A stretch of DNA of 41,711 nt from IMG/VR virus record IMGVR_UViG_3300048114_000341, positions 1-41,711 of that record; one strand, written 5' to 3'. The position numbers and the translations under genes were made by a program. Shown here one piece after another: positions 6,885 to 15,318 of the stretch. The first letter of the stretch is position 1, and each line of letters starts with the position of its first letter. A model generated the notes under the pieces. It made no database searches, was not told where the DNA came from, and saw nothing but the letters and a program-made list of their open reading frames with translations. This DNA is from a virus.

Positions 6885-7215
6885 CGGTCGCCCCCTCGAT
6901 GACGGTCGTCCCGAACCCATCCTCGTCCTCACCGTCGTCGCGGTCGTGTAGCGGCGTCTCGAGCTCCAACCGCGACCGTGGGAACGCGTAGTCGTCGAGG
7001 CGGTCGACGTCCTGGGTGGTGCGCTGGGGGTACCGCACCTCGATGACGTCATCATCGCGGGGGTAGTCCTCGTTATACGCTGCGACGGTCTTGTCGCCGA
7101 CGTCGTACTCCTCGGCCGTCTGGGGACTAACGGCGGTGACGAGCAGCGTCGCGTCGTCGTCCTCCTTGTCGAGTACGTGGTCCCCGACCATCAGCTGGGG
7201 CTTGTCGTCGGACAT
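6877..7215 (-). CDS. Acidic hypothetical protein
   Basis: A 112-residue, very acidic protein. The first 50 residues (DKPQLMVGDHVLDKEDDDA, then LLVTAVSPQTAEEYDV) look like a small beta-barrel of the SH3 or KOW type, with GDHVLDKE as the typical opening turn. The C-terminal part is charged and likely disordered. No catalytic motif or membrane segment is seen. The ATG at 7213-7215 overlaps the upstream stop as ATGA. Function unknown. Confidence 0.7.
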   Translation of the reverse strand: MSDDKPQLMVGDHVLDKEDDDATLLVTAVSPQTAEEYDVGDKTVAAYNEDYPRDDDVIEVRYPQRTTQDVDRLDDYAFPRSRLELETPLHDRDDGEDEDGFGTTVIEGATDE

Positions 7216-7658
7216 CAGGCATCGACCTCCACGGAGATCCCGTGCAGCTCGCGGAGCGCGTCCTCGATCGCCTCGGTCACCGGCGCACTGTGGGGCGTGA
7301 CGTACTCACCATCAACCGCGATACTCCCCATCAGACCCTTCGGCGTCACTTGGAGGCCATCCGCGGTCTCGGTGACGCTGGCGTCGTAGGTCCGGGAGAC
7401 GCGGCGCGCACCATCCGCACGGACGTAGAGGACGTGGACGCGCCAGGTCTCGCCGCGGCCATCCTGGTGGCCGGCGAGGACGTCGGCGTTGGCGAGCGTG
7501 CGTTCGATGGTCGCGAGGACGGCGTAGTACTCGGTTTCGCCCTCACTGAGGTCGGCCTTGGGGGCGTCCTGCAGCCACTCGGTGGGGATCTGCTGGGGGT
7601 TGGTTTCCCTGTGGAAGGATGCGTTACGGTCTTGGGCGTCGGGTTGTTTCGTACTCAT
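7215..7658 (-). CDS. Hypothetical protein, first gene of the early minus operon
   Basis: A 147-residue soluble protein and the first gene after the divergent switch region. An N-terminal disordered stretch (STKQPDAQDRNASF) precedes helix ETEYYAVLATIERTLANADV and a beta-sheet with TWRVHVLYVRADGARRV. No known domain is recognised. A TGCTGG-AGTAA-CCAGCA hairpin at 7658-7674 reaches the first base of its start codon, so its translation or transcription may be controlled there. As the first gene under the putative repressor, it may be an early lytic function. Confidence 0.72.
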   Translation of the reverse strand: MSTKQPDAQDRNASFHRETNPQQIPTEWLQDAPKADLSEGETEYYAVLATIERTLANADVLAGHQDGRGETWRVHVLYVRADGARRVSRTYDASVTETADGLQVTPKGLMGSIAVDGEYVTPHSAPVTEAIEDALRELHGISVEVDA

Positions 7659-7826
7659 GCTGGTTACTCCAGCACGGTCAGGCGCGTTGTAGCGCGCCGG
7701 GCCACTTTCTGCGGCCGCGTCCCGTGCTCACTTACTCGTAGTACTCCCGCCACCATAAACCTTTGGTCCGTAAGTTATTGCTTGCAGGCCGTAAACTATA
7801 CATCGCAGGCGACAGAATAGTGGTTC
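7659..7826. promoter_or_regulatory. Divergent switch region between early operon and repressor-like gene
   Basis: A 168-bp gap with two back-to-back promoters. The plus-strand TATA-like ACTATAC is at 7795-7801, about 30 bases before the ATG at 7827. The minus-strand TTTATGG is at 7753-7759, which would start a leader of about 70 bases. Between them are direct repeats GGTCCGTAA (7765-7773) and AGGCCGTAA (7786-7794), 21 bases apart. The predicted minus leader contains GGCGCG-TTGTAG-CGCGCC (7681-7698) and a second hairpin at 7658-7674. The layout suits a repressor acting on both promoters. Confidence 0.6.
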
Positions 7827-8330
7827 ATGAGCGCAAAGCCATCGCCAGTGCTCGACCCTGGCGAACTCAACGACACCGACGAAGCACTCCTCGACCTCCT
7901 CCACGACGGCCGAGTGACACCACCCTACGCCGCCGACGAACTCGACAAAAGCCGCGAGTACATCAGCGAACGCCTCATCCGACTCAAAGAACACGACGCC
8001 GCAAAGCGAATCGCTCCCGGCCTCTACGAGCTTGTGGAGGACCCGCGCGCCGAAGAGGGCGACCAGAAAACGAACGTCCCGACCAGGGACGTCGTCGACG
8101 ACTACCTCTGGGAACACTACGACGTCGGCCTCGACGAGCTCGAAGATCTCCGCGCCGAAAAGCAACGCCTTGAACGCGAACTCCACACGGCGGACGCACA
8201 GGATCGTGTGGACGTCGACCGGGTGGCGCGTGCGTTAGACCAAGCGGAAACCGCTGCGGAGCGTGGTGATCCGCAAGCACTCCAAGACGCCCTCGACGAC
8301 GCCCGCGAGGCACTCCAGGATGGTGCGTGA
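7827..8330 (+). CDS. Winged-helix repressor-like protein with C-terminal coiled coil
   Basis: A 167-residue protein. Residues 14-70 form a winged helix: DEALLDLLHDGRVTPPYAA, then recognition helix KSREYISERLIRLKEHD, then wing IAPGLYEL. This resembles the phiH1-type repressors of temperate haloviruses. Residues 95-165 are a charged helical region (LRAEKQRLERELHTAD, DQAETAAERGD) likely to dimerise. It is transcribed away from the early operon across a region with direct repeats. I infer that it maintains lysogeny; a general MarR-like regulator is the alternative. Confidence 0.8.
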   Translation: MSAKPSPVLDPGELNDTDEALLDLLHDGRVTPPYAADELDKSREYISERLIRLKEHDAAKRIAPGLYELVEDPRAEEGDQKTNVPTRDVVDDYLWEHYDVGLDELEDLRAEKQRLERELHTADAQDRVDVDRVARALDQAETAAERGDPQALQDALDDAREALQDGA

Positions 8331-8458
8331 GTGTGCCCGACCGCAAGATAGCGTGGCTGCGGTGCCGCACTCGCCTGCTTGCCTACATCAGCGTGGGGTT
8401 GCTCGCAGTCCTCCTGGCTGCCGGGAGCGGCCTGCTCATCCTCGCAACCCTCCGGTAA
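8327..8458 (+). CDS. 43-residue single-span membrane protein coupled to the repressor gene
   Basis: A small frame opening with GTG at 8327, overlapping the repressor stop as GTGA and ending TAA at 8456-8458. It has a basic N-terminus (DRKIAWLRCRTRLL) followed by one strongly hydrophobic segment (AYISVGLLAVLLAAGSGLLI) and a very short tail, so it should insert in the membrane with the N-terminus inside. Coupling to the repressor suggests expression in the lysogen, for example to exclude related viruses; this is inferred from position only. Confidence 0.65.
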   Translation: MSVPDRKIAWLRCRTRLLAYISVGLLAVLLAAGSGLLILATLR

Positions 8459-8465
8459 CACCGGG

Positions 8466-11243
8466 TCACGTCTGGCGAGCCGTATCCGTCAACGTCCCCT
8501 GTAACTCCCCGACAACATCCGCGACAGTCCGCCCGAGCCCCAGCTCGAGCTGCACCCGCCCACCCTCGCCGGTGACGGACTCGATGCGGAGGCTGCCGAT
8601 GTCGGGGAGGCCGTCGAGGTCGAGGGCGCGCGTGAGTTGGTAGCCGATCTCCGACCCCGCCAGCGTCGCCGACGCCGACACGACGGGCCCCTCGCTTTCG
8701 TCGACGATGTAGAGGGCGGCTTGCTCGGCTTGACTTTCGTTGATGACCTGGGGGAGGTCTTTGATTGTGGGCTGCCGGCGCCCGTCTGAGTGCTGGGGGT
8801 CGTAGTACTCGCCAACCGTCTCCGACTCATACGAAATATAGTACGTCTCCCCCTGCGTGAGATTCGAGCCAAGATCCGGCATCCGAATCTCCCCCAGAAC
8901 GTGATCCACGACGTAATCCGCGTCCTCACCACGCACGTACTCGGTGCCCTCACTGTCGGTGACCGTGGTGGACCCGACGACAACGGGGTCCTGCGCGAGT
9001 TCGACGTTGTTGATGTCCGCCGTAAACGCCTCCTCACGCACCGTCGTGTTCCGGCCGTGCACGATTGCCGCTGTCGGGCTGGCCTCGACGTCCTTCTCAA
9101 CACTCCACTCAACAAGATCCTCGTTAAGGTCGTGGGTGGGGCGTTGGCCGGGCCGCGTCACCACAACCTTCAGCCCAGCGTCGTATTGGAGTTCCCAGAT
9201 GAGGTTCCCGCGATCACAGAGACTCGAGATTGCGTCCGCGACCGTCGCGTCGATCGTCTCACTCACCCCCAGACTGGAGATCGCATCATACTCAACAGTA
9301 AGCGAATCCAACTCCTGGGGCCGCGTGCGATACGTCGTCACACTCGACTCAACTGGCGAGTCTGGACTCTCGGCGTCGACGCCACTGAGCGTCGCCCGCG
9401 CCACGAAGCTCCCCGTACTGGACGCGAAGTCCGTCTCCAGCGTCGTTGTCCCGTCTTGGTTTGTCCATTGGTCGCCGCTCATCGACAACCCCAGCCCCTG
9501 CCCATTGCTGGTGCTGGACACCTCCGCTTCGAGGCGGCCACCAGTCGCCCGCCTGAGTGGATCAATCTCGAAGTCGACGCTGACGGGGGCGTAGAGGCCG
9601 GGTGGCCCGTCGAGTTTATTGTTGGCGTTGAGCGTGTTCGAGAAGTCGCCGCCGGTCCAGTAGCGCTGGTCGTAGACAACCGCGCAGTCGACAATCCCCT
9701 GGCCGGTGGCGTCCGCATAGTTGCCGTCGACGTACGACAGCGACACTGAGTGCTCGCCAGCCGCAAGCCCCCCCAGGTTGTCGGACTCCCCGGCGACCAC
9801 CCAGGACACAGTCCGCGTTGCAGCGCCAGCATCCGTATTCCCCGCAATCGTCGGAGACGCCCGGAACGTCTCGCCGTCGACGTGCAACTGCGCGAACCCG
9901 ATCCCATCTACCGCCAACCGCACCGCAACCCCAACCTCCCCCTCCGGAATCCGATACGGTAAGTCGATCGGCGCAGCGGTGGATTCCCCCAACCCGAGTT
10001 CGATCGCCTCACTGCTCGTCCAGTTAAACCGCGTATCGGAGGTGATAGCGCTCGTAAACGCTTGCGGCGGGAGGATCCACGCCGTCTGCTGCGGGACGAT
10101 ACTACCGCTGCCGGTCGCCTCATGCGGCCCCCCGCTCCGTGGGACCACGTCAAAATCCTCGACCGAGTCGAGGGTACGCCAGGACTGATTTGTGGTGGCC
10201 GGCGCGCTATCAACTTCGACGGTGTAGTCCGTATCCTCTTCGAGGATTTCCTCGATCGCCGTCTCAACACGGACATCCGAGAAGTCGTGGTTGGCGCGCT
10301 CCTGCAGCCGACTCCCCCCACGCGCAGTAAGCGTCACATGGTCGGGTTCGGGGCTGATTTTGGCGATGGATTCGATGGGGACGCGAGTCCGATTGTGGTA
10401 GGCGCGAACGCTGGCGTCCTCCCACGCTTCGGACTCAACCCAGTGATTATCCGCGGGAACGGGGATGTCGAGCTCCGGCCGCGCATTTAATCTGGGCTTG
10501 GGGGTGGGGGAGTCGGCGAGTCGGAGCGTGCGTGTGTGGCCGGTCTCGGGGTGGTCGAGTTCGATATGCCAACCCCGTGGGGGGACTGACTGGACGGCGT
10601 CGGGGTGGGGGTCATCAAGGGCGGGCGTCGACACAGAGGGCGTCCACGAGCTGCTGGTGCTCGTGTGCTCCGTATACGCTTCGACCCTGTACCGATACTC
10701 CGCGCCTGGGCTGGCGGTGTCGTCCGTCATCGAGATGCTGCCCTCGCCCTCATGTGGGCCGCGCTCGCCGACGACACGCAGGTCCTGCCACTCGTCAGCG
10801 ATTCGTTCTTCGCGCTCGAGGCGGAACCCCGATTCGTTGTCGGCGTTGTCCTGGGCGTCAACCGAGATGCTCGTCGCCGAGACCGAGCCAACGGTGGGGT
10901 TGGCGGCGCCGGGGAACGCCGTGACGATGCTGACCGGCTCGGTCCACGCCCCGACGACGTGCTCGGTCTCCGTCCTGTCTCTGACCTCGTACTCCTCGCC
11001 ATCCTCCAACCCCGTGAAGATTGTCTCGAGGGAGCCCGACGTGTCGCCGTCCGCGGGAACGGTCTGCTCCGCGAACCCAGTGGCGCTGTCGTCCCACGAG
11101 TCTTGGCCGGTCTCCCGGATTTGGACGCGATGATAGCCGTTGTTCGTCGTGTCGGGAATACTGACTGCGACCTCGTCCTCGACGCCGTTGCCGAGCGTGG
11201 GCGGCTCGGCATCGGGAAGCTGAGTGACATAAGAGACTGGCAT
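8466..11243 (-). CDS. Large tail hub or fibre protein with fibronectin-like domains
   Basis: A 925-residue structural protein ending the late operon. The first 210 residues are fibronectin type III-like repeats (LEDGEEYEVRDRTETE, then PGAEYRYRVEAYTEH). The middle holds beta-rich segments, and residues 640-900 resemble a phage tail hub: TVADAISSLCDRGNLIWEL, then VEWSVEKDVEASPTAAIVHG. Its start abuts the adhesin stop, and the two proteins share the opening MPV. It likely forms the tail tip or anchors the fibre. The stop lies only 7 bases from the end of the convergent membrane gene, with no terminator seen. Confidence 0.75.
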   Translation of the reverse strand: MPVSYVTQLPDAEPPTLGNGVEDEVAVSIPDTTNNGYHRVQIRETGQDSWDDSATGFAEQTVPADGDTSGSLETIFTGLEDGEEYEVRDRTETEHVVGAWTEPVSIVTAFPGAANPTVGSVSATSISVDAQDNADNESGFRLEREERIADEWQDLRVVGERGPHEGEGSISMTDDTASPGAEYRYRVEAYTEHTSTSSSWTPSVSTPALDDPHPDAVQSVPPRGWHIELDHPETGHTRTLRLADSPTPKPRLNARPELDIPVPADNHWVESEAWEDASVRAYHNRTRVPIESIAKISPEPDHVTLTARGGSRLQERANHDFSDVRVETAIEEILEEDTDYTVEVDSAPATTNQSWRTLDSVEDFDVVPRSGGPHEATGSGSIVPQQTAWILPPQAFTSAITSDTRFNWTSSEAIELGLGESTAAPIDLPYRIPEGEVGVAVRLAVDGIGFAQLHVDGETFRASPTIAGNTDAGAATRTVSWVVAGESDNLGGLAAGEHSVSLSYVDGNYADATGQGIVDCAVVYDQRYWTGGDFSNTLNANNKLDGPPGLYAPVSVDFEIDPLRRATGGRLEAEVSSTSNGQGLGLSMSGDQWTNQDGTTTLETDFASSTGSFVARATLSGVDAESPDSPVESSVTTYRTRPQELDSLTVEYDAISSLGVSETIDATVADAISSLCDRGNLIWELQYDAGLKVVVTRPGQRPTHDLNEDLVEWSVEKDVEASPTAAIVHGRNTTVREEAFTADINNVELAQDPVVVGSTTVTDSEGTEYVRGEDADYVVDHVLGEIRMPDLGSNLTQGETYYISYESETVGEYYDPQHSDGRRQPTIKDLPQVINESQAEQAALYIVDESEGPVVSASATLAGSEIGYQLTRALDLDGLPDIGSLRIESVTGEGGRVQLELGLGRTVADVVGELQGTLTDTARQT

Positions 11244-13580
11244 CTATTGGTCCTCCGTCTGGGTGTGTTCGGTCTCCGCGACGACGCGCACGTCGTACGC
11301 GTCGCCGTGCAGCAGGCTCGCAATCGTATACGAGTCCGTCGAGTGGTCGAGGCCGGTAACGATGTCCTGCCAGCCCGAGCCGTCATGTTGGGCCTGTAGT
11401 TTCGTCGTGCCGTTGTTGTGGTTGCTGGTCCACGAGTGGTCAGCGCCCACCGCGGTGACGTTACTGTATTGGTGGTTGGTCGGCGCGGGGAGGATTGTCG
11501 TCGCCGCTTGCGTGGTGCGGGTGGAGTCCCACTCTGATGTTTTCGTCCCGTGGCGGTACTGGTGGACGGTCTCGGCGACCTCCAGCGTGTACTGTTCGCC
11601 GTCCAACAGCCCCGTGAACGTATGCGTCGTGGTGTTCGGGCTGTGGGTCGTTTCCGTGAGTGACCCGCCGGTTGGGCCGAAGTACGTTTCCACGTTGCTG
11701 GGTGCGGTATTGGTGACGGCACCGGTCAGCGTCCACGACCCAGTTATCTCCCGCTCCGTACTCGCGTCAAGCGAGAGGTCAGTGGGTGCGCTCGGGGCCG
11801 TGTACTCGTGGAGGATGTCGCTGACGATAACCTTGTCAAAGGCGACCCAGTCCTTCCCGCCGCCTTGACTATGGCCGATGCGGATGCGATTGTCCGTGGA
11901 GAGCATCGAATCGGGTACAGTAACGGTAGCGGTTATCCACCCTTGCCCATCGTACTCCCACCCCCACGTCTGTAGTTCGTTCCACGACGAGCCATCATAC
12001 CACTGTATATATCCGTATTCGCTGGGGCTGTCGTTGCTCGCAGTTTGCAGGCGAGCGCGAATAATTACGTCTGACTCATTTGAGAGGTCCTCGAGGGATT
12101 TCTCGTCGTGTGCCCCGTAGTTATACTGGACTGCGTAGCCGCCAGTTTCGGGCGACTGGATACTGCCACCCGCGGTGAACTCGGCGGCAAGAGAGGAGAC
12201 AACGCTCCCCCCATTCGATTCCCAGTTGGAGAGGTCGCCGCTGCTGAAGTCATCACTGAAGTAGACGCCGCCCTCGTTGCCGTAGTCCGCGTGCACCCAG
12301 TCGCTTGTTTTACCATCCGGCCCGGCGACACGCATTCGAATCTGGTACCGAGCGTCCTTGCTCAGTATGTTGTTGTAGCCCCCTGATGTCGTAAACCACC
12401 GATTGTCATCCGGGCCAGACGAGGACGGATCTCCCCACGCCCCGTATCCGTTGCCGACATCCTCGCGAAACTCGAACTCGGTGTGGTCGTAGATGTCGCT
12501 TCTGTTTGTCCACTGAACACGTATCGTATTCGACGCCGACACCCCGTTCGGCTCCTCTTCGCGGGAGACTACTGGATTATACGGCGGCACGGGCGTCGTG
12601 TAGACCGTCCCCGATGTCGTCCACGCAGACGTACTCCCATCCCCCGCGACCCCACGCACGCGGAACTGGAAACTAGAGTCGAGTCCAACACTCGCGTTGT
12701 AGGTCTTCGGACTGCCCCCGGAGTTGTGCGGCCCGTAACTATACGTGCCCCGGCTCCCGGGACTCCCGGGGCCACCCGCCGGTGACACCCACGACCCATC
12801 ATCACGCGACACCTGGACCTCATAGTGGTCGAAGTCCGCGCCCCCAGAGATGTCGAGGTCCAGTTGGTCATCCGCGATATACGACAGCGACACGATGGGC
12901 GTGTACGGTGCGAGTGTTGCAGTGGCTCCACTCGTGTTCCCGCCGCCCGCCGTGATCGTTGAGGACGCCACCACACTACTAGCAACGACGACGGCCGTCC
13001 CTGGACTTCCGGCACCCCCAGAAGAATTCCCACCAGCACCGCCATCACTGCCAGAGCCGTTGCCAGCACTCCCATTGGGGCTGCCGGCGGCGCCGCCACG
13101 AGCGCCACCGCCGCCACCGCCACCACCGACTTCCTGGGCGGCGCCACCGCCGCCGCCACCGCCACCGCCAGCGACAGCAATCAGCGTGCCGTTATGGTAG
13201 AGTGCAGTACTGCCACCGCCGCCACCGCCACCCCCACCAGCCTGGTCTCTGCCGTCGTCGTATCCTCCAGTGCCGCCGCTGCCGCCAGCATAATACGGAC
13301 TCGCGCCGCCAGCCCCACCACTCCCCCCGCCAGTGAATTGGTCTCCGGGACCGCCAGCGCTACCGGCGCCGGCGAGTTCAACGGTGAGTGAGTCGCCAGG
13401 CGTGACGGAGACTATGGCTTGCAGGCGGCCACCACTCCCAGCACCCCCACCAGGGTTCCAGCCCTCATCAGACGCTCCTCCAGGGCCACCGCCGGCGCCC
13501 AGGAGGTCCACGGATACATGGGAGACACCGTCCGGAACCTCGTAGGTTGCCGTGGTGTTTGGTGTATCAAAAACTGGCAT
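11244..13580 (-). CDS. Tail adhesin with glycine-rich head, fibronectin-like and lectin-like domains
   Basis: A 778-residue receptor-binding candidate. Residues 1-30 form a beta-strand start (TYEVPDGVSHVSVDLLGAGG). Residues 30-210 are glycine-rich with long G runs, like the polyglycine-sandwich adhesins of some tailed phages. Fibronectin-like repeats follow. Residues about 430-590 form a jelly-roll or concanavalin-like domain (DDFSSGDLSNWESNGG, DWVAFDKVIVSDI). Another fibronectin-like pair closes the protein. Long GGC/GGT runs could slip and alter host range. The ATG at 13578-13580 overlaps the stop of the upstream gene. Confidence 0.82.
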   Translation of the reverse strand: MPVFDTPNTTATYEVPDGVSHVSVDLLGAGGGPGGASDEGWNPGGGAGSGGRLQAIVSVTPGDSLTVELAGAGSAGGPGDQFTGGGSGGAGGASPYYAGGSGGTGGYDDGRDQAGGGGGGGGGSTALYHNGTLIAVAGGGGGGGGGAAQEVGGGGGGGGARGGAAGSPNGSAGNGSGSDGGAGGNSSGGAGSPGTAVVVASSVVASSTITAGGGNTSGATATLAPYTPIVSLSYIADDQLDLDISGGADFDHYEVQVSRDDGSWVSPAGGPGSPGSRGTYSYGPHNSGGSPKTYNASVGLDSSFQFRVRGVAGDGSTSAWTTSGTVYTTPVPPYNPVVSREEEPNGVSASNTIRVQWTNRSDIYDHTEFEFREDVGNGYGAWGDPSSSGPDDNRWFTTSGGYNNILSKDARYQIRMRVAGPDGKTSDWVHADYGNEGGVYFSDDFSSGDLSNWESNGGSVVSSLAAEFTAGGSIQSPETGGYAVQYNYGAHDEKSLEDLSNESDVIIRARLQTASNDSPSEYGYIQWYDGSSWNELQTWGWEYDGQGWITATVTVPDSMLSTDNRIRIGHSQGGGKDWVAFDKVIVSDILHEYTAPSAPTDLSLDASTEREITGSWTLTGAVTNTAPSNVETYFGPTGGSLTETTHSPNTTTHTFTGLLDGEQYTLEVAETVHQYRHGTKTSEWDSTRTTQAATTILPAPTNHQYSNVTAVGADHSWTSNHNNGTTKLQAQHDGSGWQDIVTGLDHSTDSYTIASLLHGDAYDVRVVAETEHTQTEDQ

Positions 13581-14719
13581 TAGCGTCGCACCTCCTCACG
13601 AGAGATCAGGCCAAGCGACGCCTGTGGGCGTCGTACTGACTCGCCAGCAATCCCATCGAGGAGCTCACGCAATCCCGCTGGGGTCGCCGCCGTAATGCTC
13701 TCGGGGACGACAAACTGCACCGTCTCCCGGCCACGCCGCGCGAGGGCGTTGAGTGCGAACGCGCCCTCACTGGGATGTTGGAATTCGAGTTGGGCAGTGA
13801 TGCGGACGGGGGAGACGCGAGTGATGTCTGTGTCGCGGAGCGACCAGTCCGAGTCTGGGAGGCCGACTGGGTTCCAGGTGTCTTGTGTGGGGTTGTAGGT
13901 TTCCGCGCTGATGCCGGCTTGTTCGTCGAGCCGGAGGCGGAGACGGCCCGTATCGATCACGGGCGCCCCACTATACTCGTGGCGGGTTGTATAGCAGCGC
14001 GCCCACTGCAACTCCCCATCCTCGGGGTCGTTCCGCGCGCTAAACCCACGCGTATCCCACAGCACCACATCAACACGATGCTCACTATACCCCGCGTCGT
14101 ACACAAGCTCCGGCTTCGAAAGATCAACTCCCTGGGCGTCGATGAGGTCGACGTCGTGGCCGCCCTCACACGTAACCGTCTCGACGACTGCGACGGGCTC
14201 GCGCGCGCTGGTTTCGCGGTTATACCACGTGCGTTTCTCGGCCGCGCTGGGGATCGCGACCAACGCCGATGTCTCGTTGCCGTAGTCGTTTCGAGGGACG
14301 GGCTGCGGGGAGACCTCCAGACTCCGCCGATAATTCCCACGGCCACCACTCCGCGTGAACGTCCCCGAGATTGACTGGACGCGGTCCTCGTGAACGCTGG
14401 CGCGCTCGACGCTGCCGTCTTCGACGGAGATCCAGCCATCACCCTGCCGGCCCGGATCACTCGGTGTGTAGTAGGGGAGGGTGTCGAATCCGCTGGCGGA
14501 GAGGAGTTCTTCGAGTTCGGCGGCGGTCACCTGTGCGCGCTGGTTCGCAAAACTGGCGGTGATGGACTGGTCGCCGCTTTGGACGCCGAGCGTCTCGATG
14601 ATGGGGGCGTCGGTTTGTTCGCCGGCGAGCGATTCGATCTGATGGCCGAGCCCCTGCAGTCCAGCGTCGGTCTGACTATCCGCGGGGATCGTGATGTTGT
14701 AGAGTTGCCTGGTTGGCAT
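13580..14719 (-). CDS. Baseplate or distal-tail structural protein
   Basis: A 379-residue soluble, beta-rich protein between the 198-residue tail protein and the adhesin. The N-terminus (YNITIPADSQTDAG) and internal strands (SWSLRD-like and RRSLEVSPQPVP regions) fit a structural role, and the C-terminus is a helix (PAGLRELLDGIAGESV). It has no transmembrane segment and no enzymatic motif. Position after the tape measure and before the fibre suggests the distal tail or baseplate. Its exact counterpart is not recognised. Confidence 0.7.
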   Translation of the reverse strand: MPTRQLYNITIPADSQTDAGLQGLGHQIESLAGEQTDAPIIETLGVQSGDQSITASFANQRAQVTAAELEELLSASGFDTLPYYTPSDPGRQGDGWISVEDGSVERASVHEDRVQSISGTFTRSGGRGNYRRSLEVSPQPVPRNDYGNETSALVAIPSAAEKRTWYNRETSAREPVAVVETVTCEGGHDVDLIDAQGVDLSKPELVYDAGYSEHRVDVVLWDTRGFSARNDPEDGELQWARCYTTRHEYSGAPVIDTGRLRLRLDEQAGISAETYNPTQDTWNPVGLPDSDWSLRDTDITRVSPVRITAQLEFQHPSEGAFALNALARRGRETVQFVVPESITAATPAGLRELLDGIAGESVRRPQASLGLISREEVRR

Positions 14720-14721
14720 CG

Positions 14722-15318
14722 TTAGTCACCTCGCGCCGACTGCTCGCTAGTTCCACTGGCCAGGTCTTGGGTTTCGACGAACGCAATCTGGCCATCCCAG
14801 ACGCTCGAGGACTCCGTCGAATCGAAGACCGCATTCGGATTCCGCGGCACCACCTTCAACGGCTCGTACCGACCCGTCTCGCTGTACTCAGCAACCTCGA
14901 GGATGGCGGGCGTTGCCGAGTCGATAGTCGCGCGCTGCAAATAATGGTCCAGCACGCACATCCGAGCATGGACGCCTTCGCCAGTGGCGTCCGTCTTTGT
15001 CTCCCCGTTGCCGGTGTCTCCCCACTGGATGCCAGCGCCATCGACGCCAGTGAAATCAATCTCGCAGACGTGGAGACCGCCACCGATGTCCAGGGAGAGC
15101 TCCTGCCGGATGCCTTCACCGACGTCAAGGTCGCCGGACTCGAGGAGGTCGAGGACGGTGGACGCGATGACCGCCGTCGACCCCTGGAGCTGGAAGAGTT
15201 CCTCAGTCTCCGTGCGGAGCTCATAGCGGACGTCCCTGGAGAAGACGAACTCCCCGGTGACGGTTCGGCCATCGATCCGTGCGTCGGGGATGGTGAGGCG
15301 TGGGTGCTGGTACGTCAT
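14722..15318 (-). CDS. Tail or baseplate protein
   Basis: A 198-residue acidic protein starting MTYQHPRLTIPDARIDG. Alternating polar and hydrophobic segments (RTVTGEFVFSRDVRYELRTE) indicate a beta-sandwich, followed by a Cys-containing centre (HVCEIDFTG, ARMCVLDHYLQ). The start overlaps the tape-measure stop as ATGA. Tailed viruses place distal-tail proteins directly after the tape measure, which fits. No direct family recognition. Confidence 0.68.
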   Translation of the reverse strand: MTYQHPRLTIPDARIDGRTVTGEFVFSRDVRYELRTETEELFQLQGSTAVIASTVLDLLESGDLDVGEGIRQELSLDIGGGLHVCEIDFTGVDGAGIQWGDTGNGETKTDATGEGVHARMCVLDHYLQRATIDSATPAILEVAEYSETGRYEPLKVVPRNPNAVFDSTESSSVWDGQIAFVETQDLASGTSEQSARGD

